45,580 nt of DNA from an uncultured Prevotellaceae bacterium (GCA_900318915.1 ONMI01000033.1:1-45580); one strand, 5' to 3'; shown: positions 17,300-27,983, counted from the first letter of the stretch. Made by a program: numbers and translations. The notes: generated from the sequence alone by a model not told the origin.

Positions 17300-19603
17300 T
17301 TATCTCACGATGGCTATTTTGCACACGGTGCCCTTTTCACCCTCGTCGGTGGCCGTCTGCACCATGTATACCCCCGAAGCCACCTTATGGCCGTTGGTAT
17401 CGCAGCCGTCCCAGGTGAACGTACCGCCGTTGCTCTTGCCCTCGCGCACCAGTACGCCATGAGCCGTCACAATCTTCACATCGGCATTGTAGGAGAGTCC
17501 CACGACGGTAATAAGGCCGGTGTAGTCGGGTTTTACCGGATTGGGATAGGCATAGACATTGTCCTTGGTCATTTCGTCGCTGGTGCTGCTGGCATCGCTC
17601 ATATAGCTGCACAGTCCTTTGTCGGTGCTTATGAACACCTCGCCCGTCTTGTCGTTGATGGCTATCGACTCGATGATATTGGAGAGCAGGTTGCTGTTGG
17701 TGGCGGTGAAGTTTTCCAGTTGCACCATATTGTCGGCACTGATGAGATACACTCCGTTGCCGTTGGTGCCGAACCATTTTCTGTTGCCGCCGTCGATGGC
17801 CATACAGCTTATCTCCACCCCGCTGAGCAGGTAGTCGGCAAAGTTGGTGCCGTCGTTGCGGGGCACCTTTATCTGCTGCAAGGGGGCATTGGAGCCTTCG
17901 CTCAGGTCGGAGGCGGGCAGCTGCAGCGGTCCCACATTGGTGCCTATCCAGATATTGGCGTCCTTGTCTTCGGCGATGCATTTCACACCGTTCACATTCT
18001 CCACGGTGGTTCCGTCCTGGTTCACGAAAGGTATCTGGTAGTAGTTGAGTGCGTCGGTTTTCGGGTCGAAGCAGTAGAACGACGACACCCACCAGTGGTT
18101 GTTGACGAACCACAGATAGCCTCTGCTGTCGAGAATCATGTCTTTCATGGCATAGAGGCTCCGGTTGGTGTTTTTCACCATGAACACGCTGTTGTGGTGC
18201 GACTCCCAGGTCTTGTCGGCCTGCAGTTTCAGTATCGACTCGCTGTCCGACTGGCTGTTGAGGCACCACAGGTTGCCCTCTTTGTCGAATTTTATGCCGC
18301 TTACGATGACATAGTTTTTGTTGTTGGGCTCATTGGGGATGGCGGAGGTGAGCGGACTGTTGTCGACGGTGAAATGCTGTTTCAGCTCACCGTTCAGGTA
18401 TTCATAGAGTCCGGTCCGTCCGCCGGCGAACACATGGTCGGGATTGGCGGGGTCTATGTCGAGGCAGTTGAGGTCGATGAAGGTATAGCCTGTCTGCGGC
18501 AGCGTCTCGTTGTTGTAGAGGGTCCATTCACCGTTTTCCAGTACCTGGATGACCGGCTTCCTACGCAGTTCGGCAAACTGGCTGAAACCACCTCCGCAAG
18601 TATAGAGCTTGTCGTTGTAGAATTTCATGAATCCGAAGTAGTTGTAAGCCGGTCCGTCGGGGTTGAGGTCGGTTCTTACGGCTACGAGTTGGTTGTTCTC
18701 TATATTGAGCGAGTAGAGTTTCTGGTTGTCCTGGTTGCTCCAGTAGCAGTTGTTTTTCGGGTCGTAGGCGAAGGCCTGCAGGTTATGGTCGGGCACGGCC
18801 ATGTCGGTTTTATTGGTCAGGCTCTCGATGATGTAGAGATGATGGGGCTGTGTGAGGATGATTTTCCCGCCGGTGAGGTGGCAGTAGTTGAAATACGGCT
18901 GATAATTCAATTTCCATTCGCCGTTTTCATAGACATACATTTTTCCGTTGGTGAGGGCGATGAGATGGCTGTCGAAGACGAACAGCCGTTCGGCGGTGAT
19001 ATCAGTGCAGGCCGTCCAGTTGGCTTTGTCGAGAATGTTTTTCTTGGTGTCGCCCTGCCATATTCCTCCGTCTTTGAGCGCGGCATAGACATACTGTCCG
19101 AAGACGGCTGTAGAGGCGATGTTCTTGTCGATGTTGTAAGAGTTGCTTATCTCTGCCTTGGCCACATTGAGCTGTACGATGCCGAAGGCGGTGGAGATAT
19201 AGGCATACGGCCCGCTGATGTCGACCTGATTGATGGTTTTGTCGGTGGTCATGCTCTTGCTGTAGTAGGCAGATACATTCACCACCTCGCCGTTGTCGTC
19301 GAGCAGGTCTATGTTGTAGTTGTCGTAGACGATGACGAGCCGCTTGGCCGCCTCGCAGTAGGCGATATGGCTGATGCTGCAGTCGTTGAGCACGTTCATC
19401 TTGTCGTAGGTCTGTATGCTGTTGTCGGCGTTGTTGTACGAGTAGAGTCCTTTGCTGCTCAGTACATACACCTTGTTTCCGGCACATTCTATCTGGGTGA
19501 TGTCGCCATAGGCCTGATAGTTGTTCCACGAGCCGATGGGAGCGGCGGCGGCCTGTGCCGCGAAAACGACGAGTGTGAGTACGAAAAGATAAAAGCGCTT
19601 CAT
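17300..19603 (-). CDS. porZ: PorZ-like type IX secretion protein, two beta-propellers plus sorting tail
   Basis: The 767-residue protein has a signal peptide (MKRFYLFVLTLVVFAAQAAAA). Repeated blades such as KVYVLSSKGLYSYNNAD and ITAERLFVFDSHLIAL indicate two propellers filling about 25-670. A C-terminal sorting domain runs from YPNPVKPDY (about 685) to the end, including GVYMVQTATDEGEKG. Length and layout match PorZ of Porphyromonas gingivalis (about 776 residues), a surface component of the attachment complex reported to bind anionic LPS used to anchor cargo. Other two-component-regulator-propeller proteins share the blades, so the exact assignment is likely rather than proven. It is the fourth gene of the leuS operon. 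Confidence 0.75.
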   Translation of the reverse strand: MKRFYLFVLTLVVFAAQAAAAPIGSWNNYQAYGDITQIECAGNKVYVLSSKGLYSYNNADNSIQTYDKMNVLNDCSISHIAYCEAAKRLVIVYDNYNIDLLDDNGEVVNVSAYYSKSMTTDKTINQVDISGPYAYISTAFGIVQLNVAKAEISNSYNIDKNIASTAVFGQYVYAALKDGGIWQGDTKKNILDKANWTACTDITAERLFVFDSHLIALTNGKMYVYENGEWKLNYQPYFNYCHLTGGKIILTQPHHLYIIESLTNKTDMAVPDHNLQAFAYDPKNNCYWSNQDNQKLYSLNIENNQLVAVRTDLNPDGPAYNYFGFMKFYNDKLYTCGGGFSQFAELRRKPVIQVLENGEWTLYNNETLPQTGYTFIDLNCLDIDPANPDHVFAGGRTGLYEYLNGELKQHFTVDNSPLTSAIPNEPNNKNYVIVSGIKFDKEGNLWCLNSQSDSESILKLQADKTWESHHNSVFMVKNTNRSLYAMKDMILDSRGYLWFVNNHWWVSSFYCFDPKTDALNYYQIPFVNQDGTTVENVNGVKCIAEDKDANIWIGTNVGPLQLPASDLSEGSNAPLQQIKVPRNDGTNFADYLLSGVEISCMAIDGGNRKWFGTNGNGVYLISADNMVQLENFTATNSNLLSNIIESIAINDKTGEVFISTDKGLCSYMSDASSTSDEMTKDNVYAYPNPVKPDYTGLITVVGLSYNADVKIVTAHGVLVREGKSNGGTFTWDGCDTNGHKVASGVYMVQTATDEGEKGTVCKIAIVR

Positions 19604-19620
19604 GATGCTGCGAAATGGTT

Positions 19621-20220
19621 TTACGGTTCTTCTTGCTGATGGAGAAACGCCCTCAGGGCTTCCACAGCCCGTGCCCGGTGCGAGATTTTGTTCTTTATCT
19701 CCATGCCCAGTTCGGCAAAGGTCTGGTCGTAACCGTCGGGTTGGAAGATGGGGTCATAGCCGAAGCCCTCGGTTCCTCTTTTCTCGCGGATGATGCTGCC
19801 GTTGACAATGCCTTCGAAGAGTTTTGTCACAGTTTTCTCTCCATCTATGAGTAGTAACGCAATAACGGTGCGGAATCGTGCCTTCCGATTGTTATTTTCT
19901 GCTAATTCGGCCAGAAGTTTCCGCATATTGGCTTCGCTGTCGTGTCCCTCGCCGCCGGCGTAGCGGGCCGAGAAGACGCCCGGTGCCCCGTTCAGGGCAT
20001 CGACTTCCAGTCCGGTGTCGTCGGCGAAGCAGCTCAGGTGATAGTGGTCGAAGACATACTGCGCTTTCTGCAGGGCATTGCCCTCGAAGGTGTCGGCCGT
20101 CTCGGGTATGTCGGCATGGCATCCGATATCGCTCAGCGAGAGCACCTCATACTGGTTGCCCAGTATCTGCCTTATCTCGGAGAGTTTATGTGAGTTGTTG
20201 GTTGCGAATACTATTTTCAT
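19621..20220 (-). CDS. rdgB: Non-canonical purine NTP pyrophosphatase (RdgB/HAM1)
   Basis: This 199-residue enzyme hydrolyses dITP, ITP and XTP to monophosphates, keeping deaminated purines out of DNA and RNA. Signature motifs are [12 protein letters not shown] at the N-terminus, [43 protein letters not shown], and [10 protein letters not shown] at the C-terminus. All expected residues are present. The start ATG lies within the last 35 bases of the upstream yitT-like gene, and porZ follows after 17 bases, so it is in the middle of the operon. Confidence 0.96.
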   Translation of the reverse strand: MKIVFATNNSHKLSEIRQILGNQYEVLSLSDIGCHADIPETADTFEGNALQKAQYVFDHYHLSCFADDTGLEVDALNGAPGVFSARYAGGEGHDSEANMRKLLAELAENNNRKARFRTVIALLLIDGEKTVTKLFEGIVNGSIIREKRGTEGFGYDPIFQPDGYDQTFAELGMEIKNKISHRARAVEALRAFLHQQEEP

Positions 20221-21175
20221 TGGTCTTTTTCTTTTTTACTCTTACTTTCATTTCGTCGAATCCCTCGCCGTAGACACCGATTACGCTGCTTTGGCTCACA
20301 AAGGCGTTGGGGTCGATGGCTTTGATAAGGCGGAATATGCTCACACTCTCTCTTTTACGGGCCAGGATGCAGAGCACCTTCATGTCGCGGCCGGTATACC
20401 ACCCATGACCATCGAGAATGGTCACACCGTGGTTCATCTCCGTGCCGATGGCATTGGCTATCTCCTGGTATTTCTGTGAGAAGATGAAGAACTGCACCGA
20501 CTCGCGCCGTGAGTTCATCACATAGTCGAGCATGAAGTTTTCTATCACCATGGTGCAGATGCCGAACACGGTTTTGGAGGCGGCGTCGATCACGTTGAAG
20601 TCGCGCGCCAGGATGAACATGGGGAAACTGCTGCCGATGATGACGATATCCACCAGTATGAGCACAGTACCGAGCGACATGTTTCTGTATTTGTTCACCA
20701 CAGCGGCCACGATGTCGGTACCGCCGGTGCTGCCGTTGTTGAGGAAGACGATGGCAAGCGACGATCCCGTCATGCAGCAGCCTATGATGAGCGACATGAA
20801 GTCCTGGTCGCCCAGCAGTTTGATCATGGTACCGTCGGTCTGTGTGATGACATCTTGCGCCACACCGAGCATGAGCGAGAGGGCAAAGATGGCATACACG
20901 GTCTTCACCAGGAATTTCCATCCCAGCACTTTGAGTGCCAGTATGAGGAGGAGCGCGTTGATGATGAAGTAGGTATACATGATGGGTATGCCGTGGCCGC
21001 CACCGTTGGTGGCATAGAAGATGATGGCCGAGATACCGGTCACGCCGCCGGTCACTATCTCATACGGCAAGAGGAAGAAAGTCCAGCCTACTGTGTAAAG
21101 CAGAAGGCCAAGGGTTATAAAAATATAATCCTTGGCTTCATTGATAATCTGCTTTTTTTCTATGTTGGTGTTCAT
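20186..21175 (-). CDS. YitT family membrane protein (DUF161/DUF2179)
   Basis: The 329-residue protein has about six hydrophobic segments in its first two thirds (for example [21 protein letters not shown]), with the family stretch [16 protein letters not shown] and [18 protein letters not shown] soluble C-terminal DUF2179 domain follows, containing [16 protein letters not shown] and [12 protein letters not shown]. YitT proteins are inner-membrane proteins without a firmly established function; transport has been suggested. Its ATG overlaps the leuS stop by 4 bases (ATGA), and its end overlaps rdgB by 35 bases. Confidence 0.9.
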   Translation of the reverse strand: MNTNIEKKQIINEAKDYIFITLGLLLYTVGWTFFLLPYEIVTGGVTGISAIIFYATNGGGHGIPIMYTYFIINALLLILALKVLGWKFLVKTVYAIFALSLMLGVAQDVITQTDGTMIKLLGDQDFMSLIIGCCMTGSSLAIVFLNNGSTGGTDIVAAVVNKYRNMSLGTVLILVDIVIIGSSFPMFILARDFNVIDAASKTVFGICTMVIENFMLDYVMNSRRESVQFFIFSQKYQEIANAIGTEMNHGVTILDGHGWYTGRDMKVLCILARKRESVSIFRLIKAIDPNAFVSQSSVIGVYGEGFDEMKVRVKKKKTNENSIRNQQLT

Positions 21176-24036
21176 TTTATCACTACGTTGACAATGCGTT
21201 TGGGTACGATAATCACCTTGACCACATTCTTATCACCAATGTATTTGATGGAACGTTCGTCGGTTCTCACGGCGTTTTCGATGGTTGCATTATCAGCGTC
21301 GGCGGGGAACTGCATTTGGAAACGGGCTTTGCCGTTGAAAGAGATGGTGAGCTGCATCTGGCTCTCCACCAGGTATTCCTCTTTCCATTCGGGCCACTGG
21401 GCGTCGCACACGGAGCCTGCCTCGCCCAGCTGCTGCCACAGTTCTTCGGCCATGTGCGGGGCGAAGGGAGCTATGAGCACCACGAGCGTCTTGAGCAGGT
21501 CTTTGTTGGTGCACTTCAGCTGTCCGAGTTCGTTCACACAGATCATGAAGGCCGAGATGGCTGTGTTGTAGGAGAAATTCTCTATGTCCTGGGTCACTTT
21601 CTTGATCAGTTTGTGCACGCTCTTGAGCATGTTGGGGGTAGCCTGCCCGTCGAGGGCGATGAGCTGGTCGGAGGCATTCTTGCCGGAGCCGTAGAAGAGT
21701 GCCCAGAATTTCTTCAGGAAGCGGTGGCAGCCGTCTATGCCGTTGGTGTCCCATGGCTTGCTCTGCTCCACCGGTCCGAGGAACATCTCATAGAGTCGGA
21801 GGGTGTCGGCGCCGTAGCGTTCCACAATCATGTCGGGATTGACCACGTTGAACATCGACTTCGACATTTTCTCCACGGCTCTGCCGCACACATACTTGCC
21901 GTCTTCGAGGACGAACTCGGCGTTGGCAAATTCGGGTCGCCATTTTTTGAAAGCCTCCACATCGAGCACGTCGTTGTTCACGATGTTCACATCCACATGA
22001 ATGGGTGTCGTGTTGTACTGGTCTTTCAGTCCGGCGCTCACGAAGAGGGGAGCCTTGTCGTGGTCGTCGCTGATGACGCGGTAGACAAAGGCGCTGGTAC
22101 CCTGTATCATGCCCTGGTTGATGAGTTTCTGGAAGGGTTCTTCCTTGCACGACACACCATAGTCGTGGAGGAACTTGTTCCAGAAGCGGGAGTAGATAAG
22201 GTGACCGGTGGCATGCTCGGTACCGCCCACATAGAGGTCCACATTCTGCCAGTATTCATCGGCCTCACAGCTCACGAGTGCCTCGTTGTTGTGCGGGTCC
22301 ATGTAGCGCAGGTAGTAGGCGGAGGAGCCTGCGAATCCCGGCATGGTGTTGAGTTCGATGGGGAATACGGTGGTATCGTTGATGAGCGATTTGTCCACCA
22401 CGGTCTCGCTCACGGTATCCCAGGCCCAACGGGTGGCTCTTCCAAGGGGAGGCTCGCCCGTCTCGGTGGGTTTGTACTCGTCGATTTCGGGCAGTTCGAG
22501 CGGCAGTTTGTCGGCCGGTATCATATAGGGCATGCCGTCTTTGTAGTATACGGGGAACGGTTCTCCCCAGTAGCGCTGGCGGGAGAAGATGGCGTCGCGC
22601 AGGCGGTAGTTCACCTTCACACGTCCCAGGTGGTGTTCGGCCACATACTTCTTGGTGGCTTCGATGGCCTCTTTCACGGTGAGTCCGTTGAGCGAGAAGT
22701 CCACATAGGGTGTGGCGTCCTTTCGGGGCGAGTTGCACACGATGCCCTCTTTGGCGTCGAAGCTCTCCTCGCTCACGTCGCAGCCTTCGATGAGTGGTAT
22801 GATGGGCAGGTTGAAATGCTTGGCGAATGCATAGTCGCGCGAGTCGTGGGCAGGAACGGCCATGATGGCGCCGGTGCCGTAGCCAGAGAGCACATAGTCG
22901 CTCACCCAGATGGGAATGGCCTCGCCGGTGAGCGGGTTGATGGCCTTGGAGCCGGTGAAGACACCCGTCACGCGGCGGTCGGCTATACGGTCGCGCTCGG
23001 TGCGTTTCTTGGTGGCTGCTATGTAGTCGTCGACAGCCTGCTGCTGCTCCAGGGTGGTCACTTTCTGCACATACTCGCTCTCAGGGGCCAGCACCATGAA
23101 GGTGACACCGAACATGGTGTCGGCGCGGGTGGTGAAGATGGTGAAGTCGATGTCGCTGTTTTCCACGTGAAACACCACCTCGGCACCTTCAGAGCGTCCT
23201 ATCCAGTTGCGCTGTGTCTCTTTCAGCGAGTCGGTCCACTGTATGGTGTCGAGTCCGTCGAGCAGGCGTTGTGCATAGGCCGACACGCGTAGGCACCACT
23301 GCTGCATCTTCTGCTGCACTACGGGGAATCCGCCGCGCACGCTCAGTCCGTCGACCACCTCGTCGTTGGCCAGCACAGTGCCCAGGCCGGCACACCAGTT
23401 CACCATGGTCTCGCCCAAGTAGGCTATGCGGTAGTTCATGAGCACCTGCTGCTGTTTCTTCTCCTCCCAGCTGTTCCATTCGTCGGCGGTGAAGCAGAGT
23501 TCCTCGGTCTGTGCCACATCGAGGCCCTCGGTACCTTTTTGGGCGAAATGCTCCACGAGGGTGCTGATGGGAAGTGCCTTCCCAGCTATGTTGCAATAGT
23601 AGGAGTCGAACATTTTTTGGAAGGCCCACTGTGTCCATTTATAGTAGCCGGGGTCGCAGGTGCGCACCTCGCGGTCCCAGTCGAAGCAGAAGCCTATCTT
23701 GTCGAGCTGTTCGCGGTAACGGTTGATATTGTTCACCGTGGTGATGGCGGGGTGCTGTCCGGTCTGTATGGCATACTGCTCGGCGGGCAGTCCATAAGCG
23801 TCGTATCCCATGGGGTTGAGCACATTGAATCCCTGCTGGCGCTTGTAGCGGGCATAGATATCGGAGGCGATATAGCCCAGGGGGTGTCCTACATGGAGTC
23901 CGGCTCCCGACGGATAGGGGAACATATTGAGCACATAGAATTTCTTCTTGTTCTGGTCCTCTTTCACCTGATAGGTCTTCTGTTCAACCCATCTTTTCTG
24001 CCATTTTTTCTCTATTTCCCTGAAATTGTATTCCAT
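21172..24036 (-). CDS. leuS: Leucyl-tRNA synthetase
   Basis: This 954-residue class I synthetase charges tRNA-Leu. The HIGH motif appears as HVGH at 48-51 in [16 protein letters not shown]. The editing (CP1) domain follows, with [19 protein letters not shown] and the conserved threonine-rich peptide. KMSKS is present near 723-727 ([10 protein letters not shown]). The anticodon-binding domain covers about 790-920. It is slightly longer than the E. coli enzyme (860), mainly through insertions, as is common in Bacteroidetes. It heads the operon leuS-yitT-rdgB-porZ-acyltransferase, with a strong promoter 42-72 bases upstream. Confidence 0.97.
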   Translation of the reverse strand: MEYNFREIEKKWQKRWVEQKTYQVKEDQNKKKFYVLNMFPYPSGAGLHVGHPLGYIASDIYARYKRQQGFNVLNPMGYDAYGLPAEQYAIQTGQHPAITTVNNINRYREQLDKIGFCFDWDREVRTCDPGYYKWTQWAFQKMFDSYYCNIAGKALPISTLVEHFAQKGTEGLDVAQTEELCFTADEWNSWEEKKQQQVLMNYRIAYLGETMVNWCAGLGTVLANDEVVDGLSVRGGFPVVQQKMQQWCLRVSAYAQRLLDGLDTIQWTDSLKETQRNWIGRSEGAEVVFHVENSDIDFTIFTTRADTMFGVTFMVLAPESEYVQKVTTLEQQQAVDDYIAATKKRTERDRIADRRVTGVFTGSKAINPLTGEAIPIWVSDYVLSGYGTGAIMAVPAHDSRDYAFAKHFNLPIIPLIEGCDVSEESFDAKEGIVCNSPRKDATPYVDFSLNGLTVKEAIEATKKYVAEHHLGRVKVNYRLRDAIFSRQRYWGEPFPVYYKDGMPYMIPADKLPLELPEIDEYKPTETGEPPLGRATRWAWDTVSETVVDKSLINDTTVFPIELNTMPGFAGSSAYYLRYMDPHNNEALVSCEADEYWQNVDLYVGGTEHATGHLIYSRFWNKFLHDYGVSCKEEPFQKLINQGMIQGTSAFVYRVISDDHDKAPLFVSAGLKDQYNTTPIHVDVNIVNNDVLDVEAFKKWRPEFANAEFVLEDGKYVCGRAVEKMSKSMFNVVNPDMIVERYGADTLRLYEMFLGPVEQSKPWDTNGIDGCHRFLKKFWALFYGSGKNASDQLIALDGQATPNMLKSVHKLIKKVTQDIENFSYNTAISAFMICVNELGQLKCTNKDLLKTLVVLIAPFAPHMAEELWQQLGEAGSVCDAQWPEWKEEYLVESQMQLTISFNGKARFQMQFPADADNATIENAVRTDERSIKYIGDKNVVKVIIVPKRIVNVVIK

Positions 24037-24077
24037 TGATATATATTTTGATTATTGTCTAAATGCTTGAATGGCTG

Positions 24078-24108
24078 CAAAATTACTAAAATTCAAGGGG
24101 AGTGCAAA
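24078..24108 (-). promoter_or_regulatory. Consensus promoter of the leuS operon
   Basis: On the minus strand TTTG, 19 bases, TAATTTTG: exact matches to both elements. It drives the five-gene operon ending at 16294 and is divergent from the cotH promoter. Confidence 0.85.
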
Positions 24109-24135
24109 ATAATCCTTGTTTATTTTGTCGGTAAA

Positions 24136-24167
24136 GTTGGAAAGCCCATGAATTTTGGTTACCTTTG
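24136..24167 (+). promoter_or_regulatory. Promoter of the CotH-like gene
   Basis: GTTG (24136-24139), 20 bases, TACCTTTG (24160-24167): an exact -7 element and 3/4 of the -33 element. The start codon is 39 bases downstream. Confidence 0.75.
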
Positions 24168-24205
24168 AAAGCGGAAACAACAATGGGTCATAATCCGTTT
24201 TTGTG

Positions 24206-25651
24206 ATGAGAAGAATTGTATTGTTTGCCGTTTTCTGCATGGGTATTTTTGGGGTAACCTATGGTCAGGAAGTGCCCGACAGCCTTATACCTGTTCTCCA
24301 TGTCACGACAGTAGATGGAGAGATGCCCACCTGTGAGGTGACGCAGGCTCCCGAGGGATGCATCGGTGTGACGATAACGGGCAATGACTATGTACCGGGC
24401 CGTATGGTGATGACCTTTGAGGGCGATACCCTCTACGACTCGCAGGAATATGAGAAGGGCGTATCGGGCATGAGGATAAAGATACGCGGCAACAGCACGG
24501 GTGCCTATCTTGCCCAACATCCGTATAAGATAAAACTCAGCAAAAAAGACGACTTGCTGCTGCGCGGCGACAAGGCCTATCGCCATAAAGAATGGGTGTT
24601 GCTGAGTATGTATACCTGGAATGTGAGAATGTCGCACCAGGAGAGTAACACTTTGAATATCGCCGGCACGATGTTGAGCCGGCTCATGTGCATGGAGTGG
24701 GTGCCCTCCTATAGGTTCGTGCATTTGGTGATAAATGGCCAGTATCAGGGCATGTATTACCTGATGGAAACCGTCGACAGGGGCAACAGCCGAATTGACA
24801 TCAGCGAAACGGGATTTCTGATAGAGCACGATGTTTTCTGGTGGAAGGAAGGGGTCTATTTCAAGACCCGCCGCCAGCGGGCCGCCACCGCCTTCACTTT
24901 CAAATATCCTGACGACAGCGATGTGACCGACTCCACACTCCAGGCGGTAAAAGGCTATATGGAAGACTTTGAGGAGGCCCTTTACAGCGGCGGTGATATC
25001 GGTGCCTATATCGATTTGACGTCGTTTGCCCGATGGATACTGATACACGACTTGCTCGGCACCGATGATGCGGCCGGCAGCAACCGGTTTCTCTATAAAA
25101 ACGACTTGGATGAGGGCGACCCTTGGACATCGAAGCTGATGATGGGCACCTTGTGGGACTTCGACTCCAGTTTCAGGAGCGACGGTTGGAGCTATCTGCA
25201 CACTACCGACTGGTTTTATTATCCTCTTCTTTTCGGCCGGAGCGATTTTCAGCAGGCGTATATCGATTTGTGGCGCAGTGTGCGGGTTTCTCTTCCTGAG
25301 GCCATAGAAAGCGGCATAGAGGAAGTGTGGCAGGCCTACGGCCCGGTCTTCGACGCCAGTATGGCTATTCACCGCACGGTTTATCCCAATGAGGGTAAAA
25401 ACGATTTCCGGAGTCAGCTTGATGAGATACAGCAGAAGTTGATGGAAAGACTCCGTCTGCTCGACCGGTTGATGGAAGAATTGGAGAGCAGTGTGCAACA
25501 TCCGGTAGAGAGTGGAAATATCCTTTCCATTACCGATATGGCAGGCTACAAAATAAAACCTGCCGACATACACAGGCTGCCGGCAGGTATCTATCTTGTT
25601 ACTTACAGCGGAAACGGTACGAAGAAACTATTGGTCCGTTCCCGTCATTGA
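24206..25651 (+). CDS. Secreted CotH kinase family protein with C-terminal sorting-like tail
   Basis: I use ATG at 24206; a GTG one codon upstream is also possible. The 481-residue protein has a signal peptide ending near TYGQ. The CotH fold is shown by MRIKIRGNSTGAYLAQHPYK (conserved RGNS and the lysine-rich strand), WVLLSMYTWN, GMYYLMETVDRG, and the putative catalytic region NRFLYKND followed by MGTLWDFDSSF. CotH proteins are atypical secreted kinases; spore-coat CotH phosphorylates proteins, but roles in Bacteroidetes are unknown. The end, MAGYKIKPADIHRLPAGIYL followed by KKLLVRSRH, resembles a type IX sorting tail, so surface location is likely. It is monocistronic and converges on guaA with 10 bases between stops. 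Confidence 0.85.
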   Translation: MRRIVLFAVFCMGIFGVTYGQEVPDSLIPVLHVTTVDGEMPTCEVTQAPEGCIGVTITGNDYVPGRMVMTFEGDTLYDSQEYEKGVSGMRIKIRGNSTGAYLAQHPYKIKLSKKDDLLLRGDKAYRHKEWVLLSMYTWNVRMSHQESNTLNIAGTMLSRLMCMEWVPSYRFVHLVINGQYQGMYYLMETVDRGNSRIDISETGFLIEHDVFWWKEGVYFKTRRQRAATAFTFKYPDDSDVTDSTLQAVKGYMEDFEEALYSGGDIGAYIDLTSFARWILIHDLLGTDDAAGSNRFLYKNDLDEGDPWTSKLMMGTLWDFDSSFRSDGWSYLHTTDWFYYPLLFGRSDFQQAYIDLWRSVRVSLPEAIESGIEEVWQAYGPVFDASMAIHRTVYPNEGKNDFRSQLDEIQQKLMERLRLLDRLMEELESSVQHPVESGNILSITDMAGYKIKPADIHRLPAGIYLVTYSGNGTKKLLVRSRH

Positions 25652-25661
25652 TTATTTACTC

Positions 25662-27201
25662 CTACTCCCACTCGATGGTTGAAGGCGGTTTGGAGGAGAT
25701 GTCGTAGCACACGCGGTTCACACCCCGCACCTTGTTGATGATTTCGTTGGAGACCTTGGCCATGAAGTCGTAGGGCAGATGCGCCCAGTCGGCGGTCATG
25801 GCGTCGGTGCTGGTCACGGCGCGGAGGGCGATGGGATGCTCGTAGGTGCGCTCGTCGCCCATCACACCCACGCTGCGCACGGTGGAGAGCAGAATGGTGC
25901 CCGCCTGCCATATCTGGTCGTAGAGCGACACCTCTATCTCGCCGTCCTCCATGTGGGCGGGAACACCGGCGGCCAGCACGCGGCGGGCCTCCTCGCCGGA
26001 GAGTTTCACTTTATAGTTGCGCAGACCATTGATGTAGATATGGTCGGCTTCCTGCAGCACACGCACCTTCTCGGGGGTGATATCACCCAGGATGCGCACG
26101 GCCAGGCCCGGTCCGGGGAAGGGATGGCGGGTGATGAGATGCTCGGGCATGCCCAGTTGGCGTCCCACGCGGCGCACCTCGTCCTTGAAGAGCCATTTCA
26201 GCGGCTCACACAGTTGCAGGTGCATCTCCTTGGGCAGTCCGCCCACATTGTGGTGGCTCTTGATTACCTTGCCGGTGATGTTGAGGCTCTCTATACGGTC
26301 GGGATAGATGGTGCCTTGTGCAAGCCATTTGGCTCCCTCTATCTTCTTGGCTTCGGCATTGAATACCTCTACGAAGTCGCGGCCTATGATTTTGCGTTTC
26401 TGCTCAGGATCGGTCACTCCGGCCAGGTCGGCGAAGAACTTCTCGCTGGCATCCACACCCACCACATTCAGGCCAAGGCACTCATAGTCGTGCATCACAT
26501 CGCGGAACTCGTTTTTGCGCAGCATGCCGTGGTCTACGAAGATGCAGGTGAGCCTGTGGCCGATGGCTCTGTGCAGCAGCATGGCGGCCACGGAAGAGTC
26601 GACACCGCCCGAAAGACCCAGGATGACCTTGTCGTCGCCCAACTGGCTTTTCAGTTCGGCGATGGTGGTGTCGACAAAGGAGGCGGCGCTCCAGTCCTGC
26701 TTGGAACCGCAGATGTCGACCACGAAGTTCTGAAGCAGCTGTGTGCCCTGCACGGTGTGGAACACCTCGGGATGGAACTGGACGGCCCATACGGGCAGAT
26801 TTTCGGCGGCATAGGCGGCGAACTGCACATCGTGGGTAGAGGCTATCACCTTGTAGCCCTCGGGCAGGGCGGTGATGGTGTCGCCATGGCTCATCCACAC
26901 CTGCGACTGGGGCTCGAAGCCTTTGAAGAGCGGGTTGTGAGCGTCGAAGTTTTCCAAGCGAGCGCGGCCGTACTCGCGGGTGTTGGCTTTCTCCACCTTT
27001 CCGCCCTGGCTGTGCGAGATGAACTGGGCGCCGTAGCAGATGCCGAGCACCGGCAGCCGGGACACCGATGACCGAAGGGTCGTCTTTTGGAAACTTGTTG
27101 TAGGGCAGGATTTCGCAAAAGGTGTCCAGCTCACGCACTCTGCGGCCTATGAGTTGTGTGGTTTGTGAACCGAAGTCGAGAATGATGATTTTTTGCTGCA
27201 T
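25662..27201 (-). pseudogene. guaA: GMP synthase (glutamine-hydrolysing), apparently broken by a deletion and frameshift
   Basis: The gene starts normally at 27201 ([20 protein letters not shown]) and reads to about residue 47 (DDPSVIGV). The remaining protein then continues in another frame from about 27059 ([13 protein letters not shown]). Compared with the family, about 24 residues are missing at the junction, including the conserved GVILSGSP stretch of the amidotransferase domain, so a deletion of roughly 70 bases (3n+2) rather than a one-base slip is likely. Everything downstream looks intact: the catalytic Cys, HPE of the triad, the PP-loop [23 protein letters not shown] and the C-terminus STIEWE. 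GuaA makes GMP from XMP. Either an assembly error or a true lesion would explain this. It follows the nucleotidyltransferase gene by 27 bases. Confidence 0.85.
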
Positions 27202-27228
27202 ATATGGGTAGGGTTTTCAAAAAAAGTG

Positions 27229-27951
27229 TCAGAGCGAGTGCAGGAATTCTTCCGCCGCCTTCAGGGTGTCGAGTTTGCCCACGTCCATGAGGCGCAGGTC
27301 TTTTTTCACCACGCCTTTTATCTCCACCTGATGGCAGACGGAAAGATAGAAGTCGATGATGCCGAAGCGGTCGGGCCATGACTGCATATAGGGGAACAGG
27401 GTGGGAGAGAAGGCATGAATGCCGGAGAAGGCATAACGGCGGCACTGGTCGGGGTCGAGGTCAGGATAAGGCGACTTCACCTCGCCCGTGAGCAAATTGG
27501 TCCATCCCACCAGCCGCATGTCGATGTCGAAGAGCAGTTGCCGTGAAGAGGGCCGGCTGCTCACCAGGAGAGCGGTCTTTCCTTCGGCCTTTTGGTAGAA
27601 ACCGGTCAGGTCTACATTGCTCAGAATGTCGACATTGTGAATGAGGACGGGGCGGTCTGTCTGAAAGAGGGCGGAGGCCTTTTTCAGACCTCCTCCGGTG
27701 TCGAGCAGCAGGCTGCTCTCGTCGGAGACGTGCAGGTCAAGCGCAAAGGAATGCTCCTCCAGGTAGGAGATAATCTGTCCGGCAAAATGGTGCACATTGA
27801 CCACCACGCGCGAGGCTCCGGCTTGCTCCAGGCGTTTGAGCACATGCCAGAGGAGCGGTTTTCCCGCCACCTCGACCAGTGCCTTGGGCATACGGTCGGT
27901 AAGCGGTTTGAGCCTGGTGCCCAATCCTGCCGCGAAAACCATCGCCTGCAT
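27229..27951 (-). CDS. Sugar-phosphate nucleotidyltransferase
   Basis: The start at 27951 gives 240 residues beginning MQAMVFAAGLGTRLKPLTD, the nucleotide-binding signature, followed by PKALVEVAGKPLLWH. An ATG nine codons upstream would lie at the predicted transcript start. The single nucleotidyltransferase domain fits enzymes that make NDP-sugars, such as MurU-like N-acetylmuramate-phosphate uridylyltransferases or mannose-phosphate guanylyltransferases; substrate cannot be decided from motifs. Conserved HNVDILSNVDL carries the metal-binding aspartate. guaA lies 27 bases downstream and may share the transcript. No sugar kinase partner is adjacent. Confidence 0.85.
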   Translation of the reverse strand: MQAMVFAAGLGTRLKPLTDRMPKALVEVAGKPLLWHVLKRLEQAGASRVVVNVHHFAGQIISYLEEHSFALDLHVSDESSLLLDTGGGLKKASALFQTDRPVLIHNVDILSNVDLTGFYQKAEGKTALLVSSRPSSRQLLFDIDMRLVGWTNLLTGEVKSPYPDLDPDQCRRYAFSGIHAFSPTLFPYMQSWPDRFGIIDFYLSVCHQVEIKGVVKKDLRLMDVGKLDTLKAAEEFLHSL

Positions 27952-27983
27952 GGCTGTAGAAGCATTGTCGGAAATCATGTGTG

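Noticed and set aside
17216-19639. An 807-codon open frame on the plus strand
   Set aside because: Antisense to the porZ-like gene and extending into its neighbours. The composition is a by-product of codon bias on the other strand.
21316-23292. A 658-codon open frame on the plus strand
   Set aside because: Antisense to leuS, whose HIGH and KMSKS motifs fix the true frame.
25579-25604. Hairpin near the 3' end of the CotH gene as a terminator
   Set aside because: The GC stem lies well inside the coding region and has no following T-run; it is more likely a coincidence of codon choice.
27040-27080. Programmed frameshift as explanation for guaA
   Set aside because: No slippery run or stimulatory hairpin is seen, and about 24 conserved residues are missing, which frameshifting cannot restore.
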